In this document: in pieces, positions 16,328-26,530 of the stretch | How positions within the stretch are numbered: the stretch's first letter is position 1 | How the letters are laid out: every line of letters starts with the position of its first letter | Source of the DNA: Ensifer adhaerens | Lineage (GTDB): Bacteria; Pseudomonadota; Alphaproteobacteria; Rhizobiales; Rhizobiaceae | DNA length: 64,000 nt | Reading direction: 5' to 3' | NCBI RefSeq assembly: GCF_020035535.1 | Contig: NZ_CP083349.1 | Location: forward strand, 682,001-746,000 | Translations under genes and position numbers: made by a program | Notes under the pieces: generated by a model | The model's input: the letters and a program-made list of their open reading frames with translations, nothing else | Told to the model about the DNA's origin: nothing | The model's database searches: none

Positions 16328-17251
16328 ATGGAATCGATCATGCTGGATGCCCTGACGCTCGATCAGATGCGGACCTTCGTTACCGTCGCCGAAAGTGGGA
16401 GTTTCCGCGCGGGCGCTGCCCGCCTTTCTCGGGTGCAATCGGCGGTCAGTCATGCCATCGCCAATCTGGAGAGCGAACTTGGCGTTGCGCTCTTCGACCG
16501 CTCGGGCCATCGGCCGGTGCTGACGCCGGAAGGGCAAGCGCTGCTTGCCAATGCCCGCGACATCTTGCTCAGGGTAGACGCCATGCGGGCCCGAGCACGC
16601 GGACTTGGCGAGGGGATCGAGCTCGAGCTTTCATTGATCGTCGACACGCTTTTCCCGATCGAGACCATCGGGCTGGCCCTGAATGAGATGCGGACGATCT
16701 ACCCCACTGTTTCGATCCGGCTTGCGGTTTCGCCGCTCGGCGGGCCGCTGGATGGTCTCGTCGAACGCCGCTTCACCCTTGGCATCATGGTCGGCGAAGA
16801 CTTCCGCGATCCGGCGATCGCCCGTCAGGCACTCGCGACGGTTCAGCTCGTTGCGGTCGTCGCGGCGCAACATCCCCTGGGGCTGAGCGCCCGCGATGGC
16901 GTACTCGAAAACGCCGAGCTCGCCGACCACCTGCAGATCGTGCAGTCCGATCCATCGCAGCGAACGGCAGGACGGGATTTCGGCGTACTCTCGCCGCAGA
17001 CCTGCCGCGTCAGCAGTCAGGACACCAAACATGCGATGATCCGGGCAGGCCTCGGCTGGGGCCGGTTGCCGCTCTGGCAGGTACAGCGGGATCTCGATGA
17101 AGGCCGCCTCGTGCGTATGCCGACGGCAGCCCTTGGCCGTAACAGCCAGATCGGCGCCGAGTGCTATCTCACTCACCGGATCGACGAGCCGCTCGGACCT
17201 GCTGCGCGGGTTTTCGGGGAGGCGCTTGCCCGGCTCTGTGCCGCGGGCTAG
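16328..17251 (+). CDS. LysR-type regulator (divergent from wrbA)
   Basis: 307 aa. LDQMRTFVTVAESGSFRAGA and RVQSAVSHAIANLESELGV form the HTH, LFDRSGHRPVLTPEGQ the wing. The effector domain from about 95 has LSLIVDTLFPIETIG. ATG 16328 or 16340 are both possible; neither has a strong ribosome site. Its stop overlaps the stop of the convergent MFS gene by 4 nt. Likely controls wrbA-MFS. Confidence 0.88.
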   Translation: MESIMLDALTLDQMRTFVTVAESGSFRAGAARLSRVQSAVSHAIANLESELGVALFDRSGHRPVLTPEGQALLANARDILLRVDAMRARARGLGEGIELELSLIVDTLFPIETIGLALNEMRTIYPTVSIRLAVSPLGGPLDGLVERRFTLGIMVGEDFRDPAIARQALATVQLVAVVAAQHPLGLSARDGVLENAELADHLQIVQSDPSQRTAGRDFGVLSPQTCRVSSQDTKHAMIRAGLGWGRLPLWQVQRDLDEGRLVRMPTAALGRNSQIGAECYLTHRIDEPLGPAARVFGEALARLCAAG

Positions 17252-18408
17252 CGCCGACCGGCAATCACGAAGGTTAGGGTGAAGATCACGAGCACCGCGC
17301 CGACGCCGATCGGACCGGCGACCGGATCGACAAAGTTCATCAGTGCGCCGGTGGCGCCGGAACCGGCAGCACTGCCGGCCGCATAGGCGAGCGAGAAGGC
17401 GGCGCTGCCGGCAACCAGCATGCTGCCGCGATATTCTTCACCGAGCATGGTGAGCGCCGCCGTATAGAGCGCGAAGCTTGCCGCACCGATGAAGGCGAAG
17501 CTGAGTAGCAGGGCGATATCGGAGGACAGGAACGGCACGAGCAGATAGCCGGTGGCGGCGACGGCGGCGGCCGAAATCGCCACCCGGCGGCGCGGCAACC
17601 GGTCGAGCAGCACGCCGATAAAGGGCTGGGCAAGGGCTGTGGGTATTGCCAGCGCCGTAACGCTAAGGGCGGCAAAGGCCTGGCTGTGACCGGTCTTGAC
17701 GAAGTAGACCGGCATGGCCGAGATCGCCGCGATATCGGCAAAGCCGAACATCAGCACCATGAGGATCAGCATCGGCGCCTTCGTGAAGAAGGCGAAGAGG
17801 TCACGCGTCGAGGAAGGCTCTGGTCGCGTGCGCGCGCCCATGGTCAAAAGGCCGGTGAGAAACGCGACGAGCGCGATGTAGATCGCAAGCAGCGCAAAGC
17901 CGAGACCGCCGCTGGTGCCGAGCAACGGGATCGCCAGCGGGCCGGCGGCAAAGCCGCCACACATGCCGGCGCCGTAAAGCCCGGAAACACGACCGCGCAG
18001 CCGGTCCGGACAGGCCGTATTCAGCCAGGCTTCGCCGAGCATGAAGACCATGCTGACGAAAAAGCCAAGGGCGAAGCGCGCAATAAACCAGATGGCGAGC
18101 TCTGAGGTATAGGCAAGCGTCGCAAGACAGATAGAGCAGCCGCAGAGACTGGCGATGATCAGCCTGTCGGCGGAGGCGAGCCGGGTCAGCCGGCCGAGAA
18201 CCAGGGTCGCCACACCGAGACCGGCGGCAAAGCCCATGGCATTGAGGCCGATCATGCCGGCAGAAACACCGCGGCTTTCAAGCGAAAGTGAGATCAGTGG
18301 ATAGGTGAGCCCCTGCGCCACCGAGAAGGCGGTGACGCCCAGAACGACGGCGATGATCGCCGGCCAGTCGGGCGCGAAATCGCTTGGCTGTGCCTCATGC
18401 AACGACAT
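17248..18408 (-). CDS. MFS transporter (YcaD-like)
   Basis: 386 aa with 12 hydrophobic segments. GLTYPLISLSLESRGVSAG in the first helix pair and GEAWLNTACPDRLRGRVSGL (motif A-like region and helix 5) match the YcaD/CynX-type MFS group. GGAGGGGGAG immediately precedes ATG 18408. Transcribed alone; substrate unknown. Confidence 0.87.
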   Translation of the reverse strand: MSLHEAQPSDFAPDWPAIIAVVLGVTAFSVAQGLTYPLISLSLESRGVSAGMIGLNAMGFAAGLGVATLVLGRLTRLASADRLIIASLCGCSICLATLAYTSELAIWFIARFALGFFVSMVFMLGEAWLNTACPDRLRGRVSGLYGAGMCGGFAAGPLAIPLLGTSGGLGFALLAIYIALVAFLTGLLTMGARTRPEPSSTRDLFAFFTKAPMLILMVLMFGFADIAAISAMPVYFVKTGHSQAFAALSVTALAIPTALAQPFIGVLLDRLPRRRVAISAAAVAATGYLLVPFLSSDIALLLSFAFIGAASFALYTAALTMLGEEYRGSMLVAGSAAFSLAYAAGSAAGSGATGALMNFVDPVAGPIGVGAVLVIFTLTFVIAGRR

Positions 18409-18457
18409 CTCCCCCTCCCTCTGATCGGTGTCCTTGAGGCGATGTCCATAGCCTATC

Positions 18458-18486
18458 CGCCGCCGGCGGGGAATTGGCCGGCGGCG
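18458..18486. terminator. GC-rich stem-loop
   Basis: CGCCGCCGGC (18458-18467) pairs perfectly with GCCGGCGGCG (18477-18486) around GGGGAATTG. It lies between the end of the aldo-keto reductase gene and the MFS start, both on the minus strand. No T-tract follows, so it may be a weak or Rho-assisted terminator. Confidence 0.35.
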
Positions 18487-18552
18487 AAATGACGGAGCGG
18501 GATTAGGAAAAGCGTGTGCGGTTTTCCGCCCGCATCGCGCCCCAACCTAAGA

Positions 18553-19389
18553 TCAAGCGGCCTTGTCCCAGGCGGGAGCAAGGCCTTCCGGGTTGACGAT
18601 GCGGCCATCCGCGCGGGCAAGGGCGTGGATCTCGGCCATTTCGCCGTCGCCGAGCGCGAAGTCGAAGATCGCGAAGTTTTCTTTCAGGCGATCGACCGTC
18701 GCGGTCTTCGAAAGCGTGATCACGTCCTTCTGCTGCACCAGCCAGCGAAGCGCAACTTGCGCGGCCGTCTTGCCGTGGCGGGCGCCGATCTCCTTCAAGA
18801 GCGGATCGTTCGGCACTTTGCCGTTCGCCATTGCGTAGTAGGCGGTGATCGACATGCCATGCTTGCGCGCCGTTCCAAGCACCTTTGTCTGGTCGAGATA
18901 GGGGTGGTACTCGACCTGATTGGTGGCGATTGGCGCATCGCTCAGCTTCACCGCCTCTTCCATCTGCGCCGTGTTGAAGTTGCTGACGCCGATATGGCGA
19001 ACCTTGCCGGCCCTGTGCACTTCGTTGAGGGCGCCGATGCGCTCGGCCATCGGCACGTCGCTGCCGCCCGGCCAATGCAGGAGAAGCAGATCGACATGGT
19101 CTGTCTTCAGCTTTTTCAGGCTCTCGTCGACCGAGGCGAGGAAGTCGCGATGCGCATATTTGTCGACCCAGACCTTGGTGGTGAGGAAGATGTCGGCGCG
19201 CGAGACGCCGGAATTGTGGATCGCTTCGCCGACCTCGGCCTCGTTGCCGTAGATCTGTGCGGTATCGATATGGTGGAAGCCGAGTTTGAGCGCTTCCGGC
19301 AGCACCCGCAGCACGTCTGCGCCTGGCATGCGGAAGGTGCCGAAACCGAGCGCCGGAATGTTGGCGCCGTTGGAATTGACGGAATGCAT
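18553..19389 (-). CDS. aldo/keto reductase
   Basis: 278 aa from ATG 19389 with GGAGTT 9 nt upstream. The TIM-barrel motifs are clear: GFGTFRMPG, HIDTAQIYGNEAEVGEAI (catalytic Asp and Tyr), LTTKVW (catalytic Lys), LLLLHWPG (catalytic His), IGVSNFN and a C-terminal LSKTATVDRLKEN NADPH loop. Closest in style to 2,5-diketo-gluconate reductase-type enzymes such as DkgB. Reduces aldehydes or keto-sugars with NADPH in the cytosol. Confidence 0.93.
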   Translation of the reverse strand: MHSVNSNGANIPALGFGTFRMPGADVLRVLPEALKLGFHHIDTAQIYGNEAEVGEAIHNSGVSRADIFLTTKVWVDKYAHRDFLASVDESLKKLKTDHVDLLLLHWPGGSDVPMAERIGALNEVHRAGKVRHIGVSNFNTAQMEEAVKLSDAPIATNQVEYHPYLDQTKVLGTARKHGMSITAYYAMANGKVPNDPLLKEIGARHGKTAAQVALRWLVQQKDVITLSKTATVDRLKENFAIFDFALGDGEMAEIHALARADGRIVNPEGLAPAWDKAA

Positions 19390-19492
19390 GATGTGTAACT
19401 CCTTGTGCATGACCTGCTGAACGTGACGAGCGCCCGGCCATGGGGCCGGGCGAAAAAGGAACGATCTATAGGTGGTCCTCAGGGACAGCGGT

Positions 19493-20674
19493 TCAAGCCG
19501 GTTGGTAGGCCGCGCCGGCCCGCCGATCAAGTGCGCCGCTCAGAACTGTAAGCAGCAGGGCGGCAGCGACGAGCAGGGCGCCGATAACGGGCGTCATGCC
19601 GAGGCCGAGCGGCGAGGCGACGATCACGCCGCCGAGCCAGGCGCCGACGGCAATGCCGAGGTTGAAGGCCGCGATGTTGAGCGCCGAGGCGACATCGACG
19701 GCGCCCGGACGGTGCTGTTTGGCAAGCTGCACGACATAGAGTTGCAGGCCAGGGACATTGGCGAAAGACAGGAAGCCCAACGCCGCAAGTGTCGCCAGCG
19801 TCAGCACTGGCGAGGGAGCGGTGAAGGTGAAAAGGACCAGCACGGCTGCCTGCGCCAGGAACAGGCCGATCAGCGCCTTTACCGGGTCGCGGTTGGCGAT
19901 CTTGCCGCCGGCAATGTTACCGATGGCAATGGCGATGCCATAGAGCACCAGGATCAGACTGACGGCGCCTTCCGAAAAGCCGGTGATGTCCTGCAGGATC
20001 GGCGCCAGGAAGGTGAAGGCGACGAAGGTGCCGCCGTAACCGAGCGCGGTCATGGCAAAGACGATCAGCAGGCGGCCGGAACCGAGCACGCGGACCTGAT
20101 CGATGAGCTTGGCCGGCGGCGCCTTGGAGAGCGTGTTCGGCAGCAGGGCAACGATCGCGGCGAGCGCGACGACGCCGAGACCGGTCACGGCCCAGAAGGT
20201 GGCACGCCAGCCGAAGGTCTGGCCGATCCAGGTGCCGAGCGGCACGCCGGTAACGATCGCGACAGTGAGGCCCATGAACATCATGGCGATCGCGGAGGCG
20301 CGGCGGTCTTCCGGAACGAGGTCGGCGGCGATGGTAGAGCCGACCGAGAAGAACACGCCATGGGCAAAGGCGGAAATGACACGGGCGACGAGCAGCGGTT
20401 CATAGCTTGGCGAGAGTGCCGCGGCAGCATTGCCGACGATGAACAGCGCCATCAGGCCGATCAGGAGCGGCTTGCGCTCGATCCGGCCGGTGAGGGCAGT
20501 CAGCACCGGCGCGCCAAAGGTGACGCCGAGCGCATAGACGCTGACGATCAGGCCGGCGAGCGGCAGGGTAACGTTGAGGTCGGTAGCGACCGTCGGCAAC
20601 AGGCCGACGATCACGAATTCCGTTGTTCCGATCGCATAGGCCGCGATCGTCAGGGCGAGGATGGCAATGGGCAC
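19493..20674 (-). CDS. MFS transporter (AraJ/YdhP-like)
   Basis: 393 aa from GTG 20674, with AAAGG 8 nt upstream; this start gives the family-typical short N-terminus before the first helix (PIAILALTIAAYAIGTTEFV). The EFVIVGLLPTVATDL motif, GVTFGAPVLTALTGRIERK (motif A) and LVPEDRRASAIAMMFMGLT are characteristic of the DHA1 sugar/arabinose-efflux group. Twelve TM helices. Divergent from a LysR gene that probably controls it. Confidence 0.88.
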   Translation of the reverse strand: MPIAILALTIAAYAIGTTEFVIVGLLPTVATDLNVTLPLAGLIVSVYALGVTFGAPVLTALTGRIERKPLLIGLMALFIVGNAAAALSPSYEPLLVARVISAFAHGVFFSVGSTIAADLVPEDRRASAIAMMFMGLTVAIVTGVPLGTWIGQTFGWRATFWAVTGLGVVALAAIVALLPNTLSKAPPAKLIDQVRVLGSGRLLIVFAMTALGYGGTFVAFTFLAPILQDITGFSEGAVSLILVLYGIAIAIGNIAGGKIANRDPVKALIGLFLAQAAVLVLFTFTAPSPVLTLATLAALGFLSFANVPGLQLYVVQLAKQHRPGAVDVASALNIAAFNLGIAVGAWLGGVIVASPLGLGMTPVIGALLVAAALLLTVLSGALDRRAGAAYQPA

Positions 20675-20758
20675 GACGAGACCTTTCCCACCCGGCTGGG
20701 AGGGCCGGGCGTGGTTGTTGTTGAAGTCGGGCGGAATATGAGCCTTTGCACTCCGCGT

Positions 20759-20774
20759 GATAATACGCATAATC
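20759..20774. promoter_or_regulatory. putative LysR box between MFS and lysR
   Basis: GATAATACGCATAATC is an imperfect 16-bp palindrome in an AT-rich patch, 36 bp upstream of the LysR start and 85 bp upstream of the MFS start. It is the only clear dyad in the 136-bp divergent spacer. Confidence 0.35.
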
Positions 20775-20810
20775 GGACAAGTGACTGTGAATTGGCTTCA
20801 AAGGTGAAAG

Positions 20811-21704
20811 ATGGATAACCGGGCGGGTGAGATGGAGGTCTTCGTTGCGGTTTCGGAGACGCGCAGTTTCTCAGCGGCCGCGCGGCGGCTGACGCTTTCG
20901 CCTTCGGCCGTCAGCAAGCTGGTGACACGTATCGAGGATCGGCTCGGCACCCGTCTTCTCGTGCGCTCGACCCGGACCCTGCAACTGACGCCGGAGGGGG
21001 AGGTCTACCTCCAGCGGGCGCAACGGATATTGTCGGACATCGCCGAGACCGAACAACTGGTCGCCGCCGGTGGCCGCATGACGCCACGCGGGCTGTTGCG
21101 GGTGAATGCGGCGGTCGGCTTCGGTGAGCGCTACATCATGCCGCTCGCGCCGGAATTTCTGGCTCGCTATCCCGAGGTGCAGCTCGATCTGACGCTGACC
21201 GACAGCATGATCGACGTCGTTGGCGAGCGCGCAGACGTGGCGATCCGCACCGGACCGTTGCGTGATTCATCCTTGAAGGCGCGCAAGCTCATGGACAGCC
21301 GGCCGGTGGTGATCGCATCGCCCGACTATCTGGAAAAACATGGGATCCCGCAAACGCCTGACGATCTCGACGGCCACAATTGCATCCGCTTCAACTTCCG
21401 CCGCAGCGTCGACGAATGGGCGTTCCGCATGCCCGGGCAGCCGGCCGCGGAACTCCGCTCGGTCTTCGGCAACATGCAAGTATCGAGCGGTTCGATCGTC
21501 CGCCAGCTTTGTCTTGCCGGCATGGGCATTGGCCGCATCGGCCGTTTCCACGTTGAGCCGGATTTCGAAGCCGGCAAGCTCGTGCCGTTGCTGGAAGACT
21601 ATCAATCGGGCGAGATCGAGACGGTTTATGCCGTCTACGCCGGCCATGAGCATCTCGCCGCCCGTATCCGTGCCTTCATCGATTTTCTGGTCGATCGCAT
21701 GTAA
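20811..21704 (+). CDS. LysR-type regulator
   Basis: 297 aa. EMEVFVAVSETRSFSAAARR and SPSAVSKLVTRIEDRLGTRLLVRSTR give the HTH and wing of the AaeR/CrgA-like LysR clade. The effector domain contains VGFGERYIMPLAPEFLARYP and DVAIRTGPLRDSSLKARKL. AAGG lies upstream of ATG 20811. Divergent from the MFS efflux gene, the probable target. Confidence 0.9.
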   Translation: MDNRAGEMEVFVAVSETRSFSAAARRLTLSPSAVSKLVTRIEDRLGTRLLVRSTRTLQLTPEGEVYLQRAQRILSDIAETEQLVAAGGRMTPRGLLRVNAAVGFGERYIMPLAPEFLARYPEVQLDLTLTDSMIDVVGERADVAIRTGPLRDSSLKARKLMDSRPVVIASPDYLEKHGIPQTPDDLDGHNCIRFNFRRSVDEWAFRMPGQPAAELRSVFGNMQVSSGSIVRQLCLAGMGIGRIGRFHVEPDFEAGKLVPLLEDYQSGEIETVYAVYAGHEHLAARIRAFIDFLVDRM

Positions 21705-21724
21705 CGGCGACAGGCCCGGATGCG

Positions 21725-22495
21725 CTACGCCTTCACCGCGACGATGAAAATTCGGGGAAAATGCAACAGCACCTTGCCGTCGCTCATGGCAGGATAGGCA
21801 GCGCGGATCCGGTTCGTATAGGCGGCAACAAAGGCGTCGCGCCGGTCTTCCGGCACAGCGTCGAGATAGGGGCGCAGGCCCGTACCTTTCACCCATTCGA
21901 CGATCGCTTCGGCATTGGCCAGCCGATGGTGGTAGATCGTGTGCCAGACCTCGATGCTCGCCGCCTGCGGCGCCAGACACTCGACATAGGTCGCCGGCCC
22001 CGGCATCGGATTGCGGCGGATGGTCTTGCCGGCAAAGACCTCGGCAAAGGCAAGGCTGCGGGCGGTTTCCTCCATCAGCAGATGGCTCGGCTCGGCGAGA
22101 TTGTCCGGCATCTGCACCGCGAGCGTGCCGCCCGATGCAAGGGCGTCCATCAGCCTTTCGAAGATTGCGAGGTGGTTCGGAAGCCATTGGAAGACCGCGT
22201 TGCCGTAAAACAGCGATGCGCCGGAGGGTGGGATCCAGCTTGCAAGATCCGCCCGTTCGAAGGTGATGCCGGGCAGCCGCTTGGCCGCCGCAACGAGCAT
22301 GTTCTCGTCGCTGTCGAGGCCGGACAGCGTCGCTTCGGGAAAACGGTCGCGGATGAGTTCGGTGGAATTGCCGGGCCCGCAGCCGAGGTCGAAGGCGAGT
22401 CCCTCGGGCAGCTCAGGCACTTGGGCGAGAAGATCTCTGGCTGGTCGGGTGCGTTCGTCTTCGAACTTCAGATATTGCGCAGGCGACCAGACCAT
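21725..22495 (-). CDS. tam: trans-aconitate 2-methyltransferase
   Basis: 256 aa, full length. [19 protein letters not shown] is the diagnostic N-terminus, [14 protein letters not shown] the SAM-binding motif I, and [21 protein letters not shown] and [19 protein letters not shown] are Tam-specific. The enzyme methylates trans-aconitate, an aconitase inhibitor formed spontaneously from cis-aconitate. It lies 11 nt downstream of the HAD gene on the same strand and is probably co-transcribed with it. Confidence 0.95.
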   Translation of the reverse strand: MVWSPAQYLKFEDERTRPARDLLAQVPELPEGLAFDLGCGPGNSTELIRDRFPEATLSGLDSDENMLVAAAKRLPGITFERADLASWIPPSGASLFYGNAVFQWLPNHLAIFERLMDALASGGTLAVQMPDNLAEPSHLLMEETARSLAFAEVFAGKTIRRNPMPGPATYVECLAPQAASIEVWHTIYHHRLANAEAIVEWVKGTGLRPYLDAVPEDRRDAFVAAYTNRIRAAYPAMSDGKVLLHFPRIFIVAVKA

Positions 22496-22506
22496 GGGGA
22501 AATCCT

Positions 22507-23169
22507 TCAGATGCCGAATTGCAGGCTTTCGAGAGAGGGCAGGATCAGCGCCGGCCCGTGATCGCGATACTCGTCCGGCATGTCCGCCCGGTTGATCCAG
22601 ACGGTGCGGAAGCCGAACTTCGTCGCCCCGGCAATGTCCCAGCGGTTCGACGACTGGAACGAGACTGCGTGCGGGTAGAGCCGGTAGCTGGTGGTGACGA
22701 GATCGTAGACGGCGGGCGCCGTCTTGAATGCCTTCACCGCGTCGACCGAAAAGACGTCGTCGATGACGATGTCGAGCGCGGCATTGCGCACCGCGGATGC
22801 GAGCATCGCCGGCGAGCCGTTGGAAAGGATGGCGATCCGCGCGCCGCGCTCCTTCAGCCCCTTCAGGACCGCCGGCACCTCCGGATAGCAGTCGAGCGTC
22901 CAGTAGGCGTCGAGCAGGCGCTTGCGAAGTTTCGGGTCGGCGGAGGGAAAACGCGCGAACGCATAGTCGAGCGACTGTTCAGTCAGTTGCCAGAAGTCCT
23001 GGTAGCTGCCCATCAGCGAGCGCACCCAGGAATATTCGAGCTGCTTGGCGCGCCAGAGTTCGGAGAAAGCTTGCCCGTCCGGACCGATCTCCTGCGCGTG
23101 GCGTCTGACGGCCGCATGCACGTCGAAGAGCGTGCCGTAGGCGTCAAACACATAGGCCGCGTGGGACAT
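22507..23169 (-). CDS. haloacid dehalogenase, type II
   Basis: 220 aa from ATG 23169, preceded by [16 protein letters not shown] has nucleophile Asp9, and the sequence then follows the type II L-2-haloacid dehalogenase pattern: [42 protein letters not shown] and [19 protein letters not shown]. Typical activity is hydrolytic dehalogenation of 2-haloacids with inversion. Native substrate may differ. Upstream partner of tam. Confidence 0.92.
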   Translation of the reverse strand: MSHAAYVFDAYGTLFDVHAAVRRHAQEIGPDGQAFSELWRAKQLEYSWVRSLMGSYQDFWQLTEQSLDYAFARFPSADPKLRKRLLDAYWTLDCYPEVPAVLKGLKERGARIAILSNGSPAMLASAVRNAALDIVIDDVFSVDAVKAFKTAPAVYDLVTTSYRLYPHAVSFQSSNRWDIAGATKFGFRTVWINRADMPDEYRDHGPALILPSLESLQFGI

Positions 23170-23348
23170 CTTTTCCTCCCGTCTTTTGTCTTCGGCGCTG
23201 GGATGACACGGCGATAGGGCCACGTCAAAGCCTATCCGAAAACAAAGGCTTACAGCATCATGCCCGATCGGGCAGCCAACTGTCACCGTTCTTTCGTGGG
23301 ATCATGTCAAATATTTGTGCGATGCACAACGGCTGCGGATTTCTTGCT

Positions 23349-23909
23349 TCAACCTTTGGCCGGTTTCCAGACTTTTGCCGGAAAGCGCAGCGCCTGCTTG
23401 GCAAGCTTGCCTTTGAGGCCGAGCGCCGTGTCGCAGAGGTTGACCACGTGACGGTTCGGTTTGGCTTCCGGTCGCAGCGCATGCAGTGCGGCGGCGGCGT
23501 CTTCCGGCGGCATGTAGCGCGCGAGGATGCCGAGCGTCAGCGCCGTCGCGCGGCCGATGCCCCGAAGGCAATGGATGAGCAGATGGGCGTCTTCGGGCAG
23601 ACCGTCGACAAAAGCGAAGGCAGCGTCGATCGCCTCCGGGCGCGCCGCATCCGGTTCGTCCGGATCGGTGGTGTCGCCGAAAAAGAGTTCCAGATGCCTT
23701 TCCGGCGGCAGTTCGATCATCGAAAGCAGCCGGCTGCCGGGCGCGCGGACGGAGATCAGATGCGTCGGCGCCCAGAGCGCGCGATTGTGCCGCGCTTCGG
23801 TCTGCGAGCTGACAATGGCCCGTATCGGCCAGCCGGCCGGGTGTGCCGGATTGGCGTTGAGAACGGGATGGTAGAGTTCATCCCCGGTAACGGCTGCCGC
23901 AAGCGCCAT
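23349..23909 (-). CDS. tyrosine phosphatase-like protein
   Basis: 186 aa. HCLRGIGRATALTLGILARY contains the CX5R phosphatase loop with Cys114 and Arg120, and HLISVRAPG plus LELFFGDTTDPDEPDAARP place the general-acid region. The pattern matches the small rhizobial protein-tyrosine/dual-specificity phosphatase family. Substrate unknown. Divided from the upstream YoaK gene by 106 bp. Confidence 0.82.
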   Translation of the reverse strand: MALAAAVTGDELYHPVLNANPAHPAGWPIRAIVSSQTEARHNRALWAPTHLISVRAPGSRLLSMIELPPERHLELFFGDTTDPDEPDAARPEAIDAAFAFVDGLPEDAHLLIHCLRGIGRATALTLGILARYMPPEDAAAALHALRPEAKPNRHVVNLCDTALGLKGKLAKQALRFPAKVWKPAKG

Positions 23910-24015
23910 GGCAGGACCTCGCTCGTGATTCTTTCATGCGGATTTTGCCCTGAAACCGGCCGAGGCTTAAGAGCAAAATCATGGGATAGGCGAAAAGCGG
24001 CCATCGGGCGGGGCG

Positions 24016-24699
24016 TCAACCCGAATGGATATAGCGCCGCGACCAGCGGGACGGCACGAGAACGGTGGCAAGCGCGAGCCCGGTGCTGAGCGCAAAGGAC
24101 GCCCAGAGCGCGACCGCGCCGAAGTGGCGCTGCAACAGTGCGCCGGCGACAGCGCCCGAGAACATGCCGAGCCAGGGCACGATCTGCACCAGCCACTGGC
24201 GGTTCCTGTTGCCGAGCAGAAAGCGGCCGAGGCCACGCCCGAAGCGGGAAAGCGCGCCGGTCACGTAGGTAAGCCCGATCGGCAGGCCCTCGATATGTTC
24301 GACTGCGGCATTCACCAGACCCATGGCAAGCACGACGCCGTAGAAATAGAAGGGCTTCGGCATCCAGCTGCCGAAGCCGGCGCAGAGCATCAGCACGAAG
24401 CTGACGGATGAGAGAACGCCGACGACGCCGATGCGTGCGGCCGCGATCACGCCGAGCGCGTTGCCGATGATGAAGGCACCGAGCGCGCCGACGAGCAGCA
24501 GGGCGCCGGTGACATCGCCATCGCCAAGCGCGATTGCCGCCCGCGTCGTGTTTCCGCTCATGAAGGAGACGAAGTCGCCGATGCTCAAGAGCCCGATCGC
24601 GTCGGTCATGCCGGCGAGAAACGAGATCGTTGCGGCAATGGCGAGCGCCGTGCCGGTCCGCTGCCGCTTGATCAATCTTCGCCGTCTCGCAATGGTCAT
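24016..24699 (-). CDS. YoaK family (DUF1275) membrane protein
   Basis: 227 aa, six hydrophobic helices. FLAGMTDAIGLLSIGDFVSFMSGNTTR is the family signature (FxxGxxDAxG then SGNTT), with LPIGLTYVTGALSRFGRGLG and a C-terminal W-R-R-Y tail. Predicted small inner-membrane protein of unknown function. Start ATG 24699 lies 10 nt past a small dyad CCCC-GATT-GGGG; no strong ribosome site. Confidence 0.85.
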   Translation of the reverse strand: MTIARRRRLIKRQRTGTALAIAATISFLAGMTDAIGLLSIGDFVSFMSGNTTRAAIALGDGDVTGALLLVGALGAFIIGNALGVIAAARIGVVGVLSSVSFVLMLCAGFGSWMPKPFYFYGVVLAMGLVNAAVEHIEGLPIGLTYVTGALSRFGRGLGRFLLGNRNRQWLVQIVPWLGMFSGAVAGALLQRHFGAVALWASFALSTGLALATVLVPSRWSRRYIHSG

Positions 24700-24807
24700 C
24701 TGCCTTGCCCCCGATTGGGGACAAGGCTAGCGCATCCGGACGGTGAGTCGGAATGGGCGCTCGTCATATTGCCTGCCGGATGTGGCGTTTCCGGCTTGCC
24801 GTGGCCA

Positions 24808-25848
24808 TCAGAAGCGCGTGATGACGCTGATGCCGAGATCGGTGGCGCGGTCCATGGTGGTCAGCGCAGGGATGGCCTCGGCAAGCGAGATTTCCCGGCC
24901 GATCAGCTGCTGCGGCTTCAGCTTGCCGTCGGCGATCATCGCCAGCATGGCGTCGTAGCGCCAGGCCTGCATGCCGTGGCTGCCGTAGATCTCGAGTTCG
25001 TGGCCGATCACCTGCGCCATCGGGATCTGCGGTGTCGCCTGGTCGCCGAGCATCAGCCCGACCTGGACGTGGCGACCGCGCCGGCGCAGGTTCTTGATCG
25101 AGTTGAAGCAGGTCACAGGATTGCCGAGCGCATCGATCGAGACATGTGCGCCGCCACCGGTGATATCCTTCACCGCCGCCGCCACGTCCTCAACCTCGCG
25201 GCTATTGATCGCCGCAACCGCGCCGATCTTCCTGGCGAAGGCGAGCTTGTCTTCGGCGATGTCGATCGCGATCGGCTGGGCGCCGAATGCCGCCGCGATC
25301 ATGATCGCCGAAAGGCCGACACCGCCGCAGCCATGCACCGCCACCCATTCGCCGCCCTTGACCTTGGCCTGGTCGGCGACGGCGCGGAACGAGGTGGCGA
25401 AACGGCAGCCGAGGCTCGCAGCCGTGGTGAAGTCCATGCTTTCGGGCAGATGCACGAGGTTCTGGTCGGCGAAATCGAGCGCGACATATTCGGCAAACGA
25501 GCCCCAATGGGTAAAGCCCGGCTGGAACTGCGCCTCGCAGACCTGCTGGTTGCCCGAGCGGCACTCCCCACAGCGACCGCAGCCGGAAACGAAGGGCACG
25601 GTGACGCGGTCGCCGACCTTGTAGCGCATCACGCCGCGACCGGCCGCGGTGACCACGCCCGCCAGCTCATGACCGGGCACATGCGGCAGGCGGATGTCGG
25701 CGTCATGGCCCATCCATCCATGCCAGTCGGAACGGCAAAGCCCGGTCGCCTCGACCTTGACGACGACGCCGTTTTCGGTCGGGGTCGGGTCGGGAAGGGG
25801 CCGGATTTCCGGCGTCTTCTCGAACGCGTCGTAATACATGGCTTTCAT
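24808..25848 (-). CDS. zinc-dependent alcohol dehydrogenase
   Basis: 346 aa medium-chain dehydrogenase. [14 protein letters not shown] provides catalytic zinc Cys, [12 protein letters not shown] the His-Glu pair, [15 protein letters not shown] the four structural zinc cysteines, and [18 protein letters not shown] the NAD(P) Rossmann loop. Start ATG 25848 overlaps the end of the GNAT gene (stop 25845-25847) by 4 nt, so the pair is coupled. Substrate is probably a primary alcohol or polyol; cofactor specificity is not evident. Confidence 0.92.
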   Translation of the reverse strand: MKAMYYDAFEKTPEIRPLPDPTPTENGVVVKVEATGLCRSDWHGWMGHDADIRLPHVPGHELAGVVTAAGRGVMRYKVGDRVTVPFVSGCGRCGECRSGNQQVCEAQFQPGFTHWGSFAEYVALDFADQNLVHLPESMDFTTAASLGCRFATSFRAVADQAKVKGGEWVAVHGCGGVGLSAIMIAAAFGAQPIAIDIAEDKLAFARKIGAVAAINSREVEDVAAAVKDITGGGAHVSIDALGNPVTCFNSIKNLRRRGRHVQVGLMLGDQATPQIPMAQVIGHELEIYGSHGMQAWRYDAMLAMIADGKLKPQQLIGREISLAEAIPALTTMDRATDLGISVITRF

Positions 25849-26378
25849 CGCGGCGCTCCTTGCAATGTCTGAATGGGGGCGGCGCGACCATCGATGTGCC
25901 GCGCCATAAGAATTTCGTCGATTTCGTCCTCTCCGTCGAGGAGCCCGCCCGGAACACGTCCGATTTCATGGAACCCCTCGCGTTCGTAGAAGCGGATTGC
26001 GGTTCCGTTGTCGGCGCGGGCGACAAGCTCCAGCATCCGGATACCGTCCGAACGCGCATGTCCGGTAAGACGGGCGAGAAGCTGGCGCGCCACGCCGGAC
26101 CCGCGTGCCTTGCGGCGAACGTAGACCATGATGATGGTGGCCCGGTGCGCCATCCGGCTGGCGCGCTGCCGCATCAAGCCCATGATGCCGACGGGCTCCT
26201 CGCCGTCGAGAGCGACGAAGACGGCGTTGGCAGCAAGCCGTGCCTGCCATTCGGCAACAGAAAGCCGCGCCCAGTCCGCTTCGGTCGAGGCGAAGGCCTG
26301 TGGCTCGCGATGGAGTGCCTCCAGCCGTATGCGGCGGAAGATTTCCACGTCGTCCTGATCGAGATGCCTGATCCGCAC
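25845..26378 (-). CDS. GNAT family N-acetyltransferase
   Basis: 177 aa. [23 protein letters not shown] contains the acetyl-CoA motif A (R-x-x-G-x-G/A), [18 protein letters not shown] is motif B. Overlaps the alcohol dehydrogenase gene by 4 nt. Acceptor amine unknown. Confidence 0.88.
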   Translation of the reverse strand: MRIRHLDQDDVEIFRRIRLEALHREPQAFASTEADWARLSVAEWQARLAANAVFVALDGEEPVGIMGLMRQRASRMAHRATIIMVYVRRKARGSGVARQLLARLTGHARSDGIRMLELVARADNGTAIRFYEREGFHEIGRVPGGLLDGEDEIDEILMARHIDGRAAPIQTLQGAPR

Positions 26379-26530
26379 GGATGTCCCTTTCCTTTGCGCA
26401 AAAGACTAAGCGAGAGGCCGTTCCGGTGCCAGAATGGCCGCCATGACATTTTTTGATAGACCCATTCACCCCGATGCTGTTTTTTCGGGGTATGCGGAAA
26501 GACTGGAATAAAAACCTCAAGGAGACGCCG

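Noticed and set aside
18503..19441. Overlapping minus-strand open frame along the aldo-keto reductase gene
   Set aside because: Out of frame with the conserved enzyme and Arg-rich throughout.
24715..25872. 385-codon plus-strand open frame opposite the alcohol dehydrogenase gene
   Set aside because: The minus strand holds complete zinc-dehydrogenase motifs, so this is a shadow.
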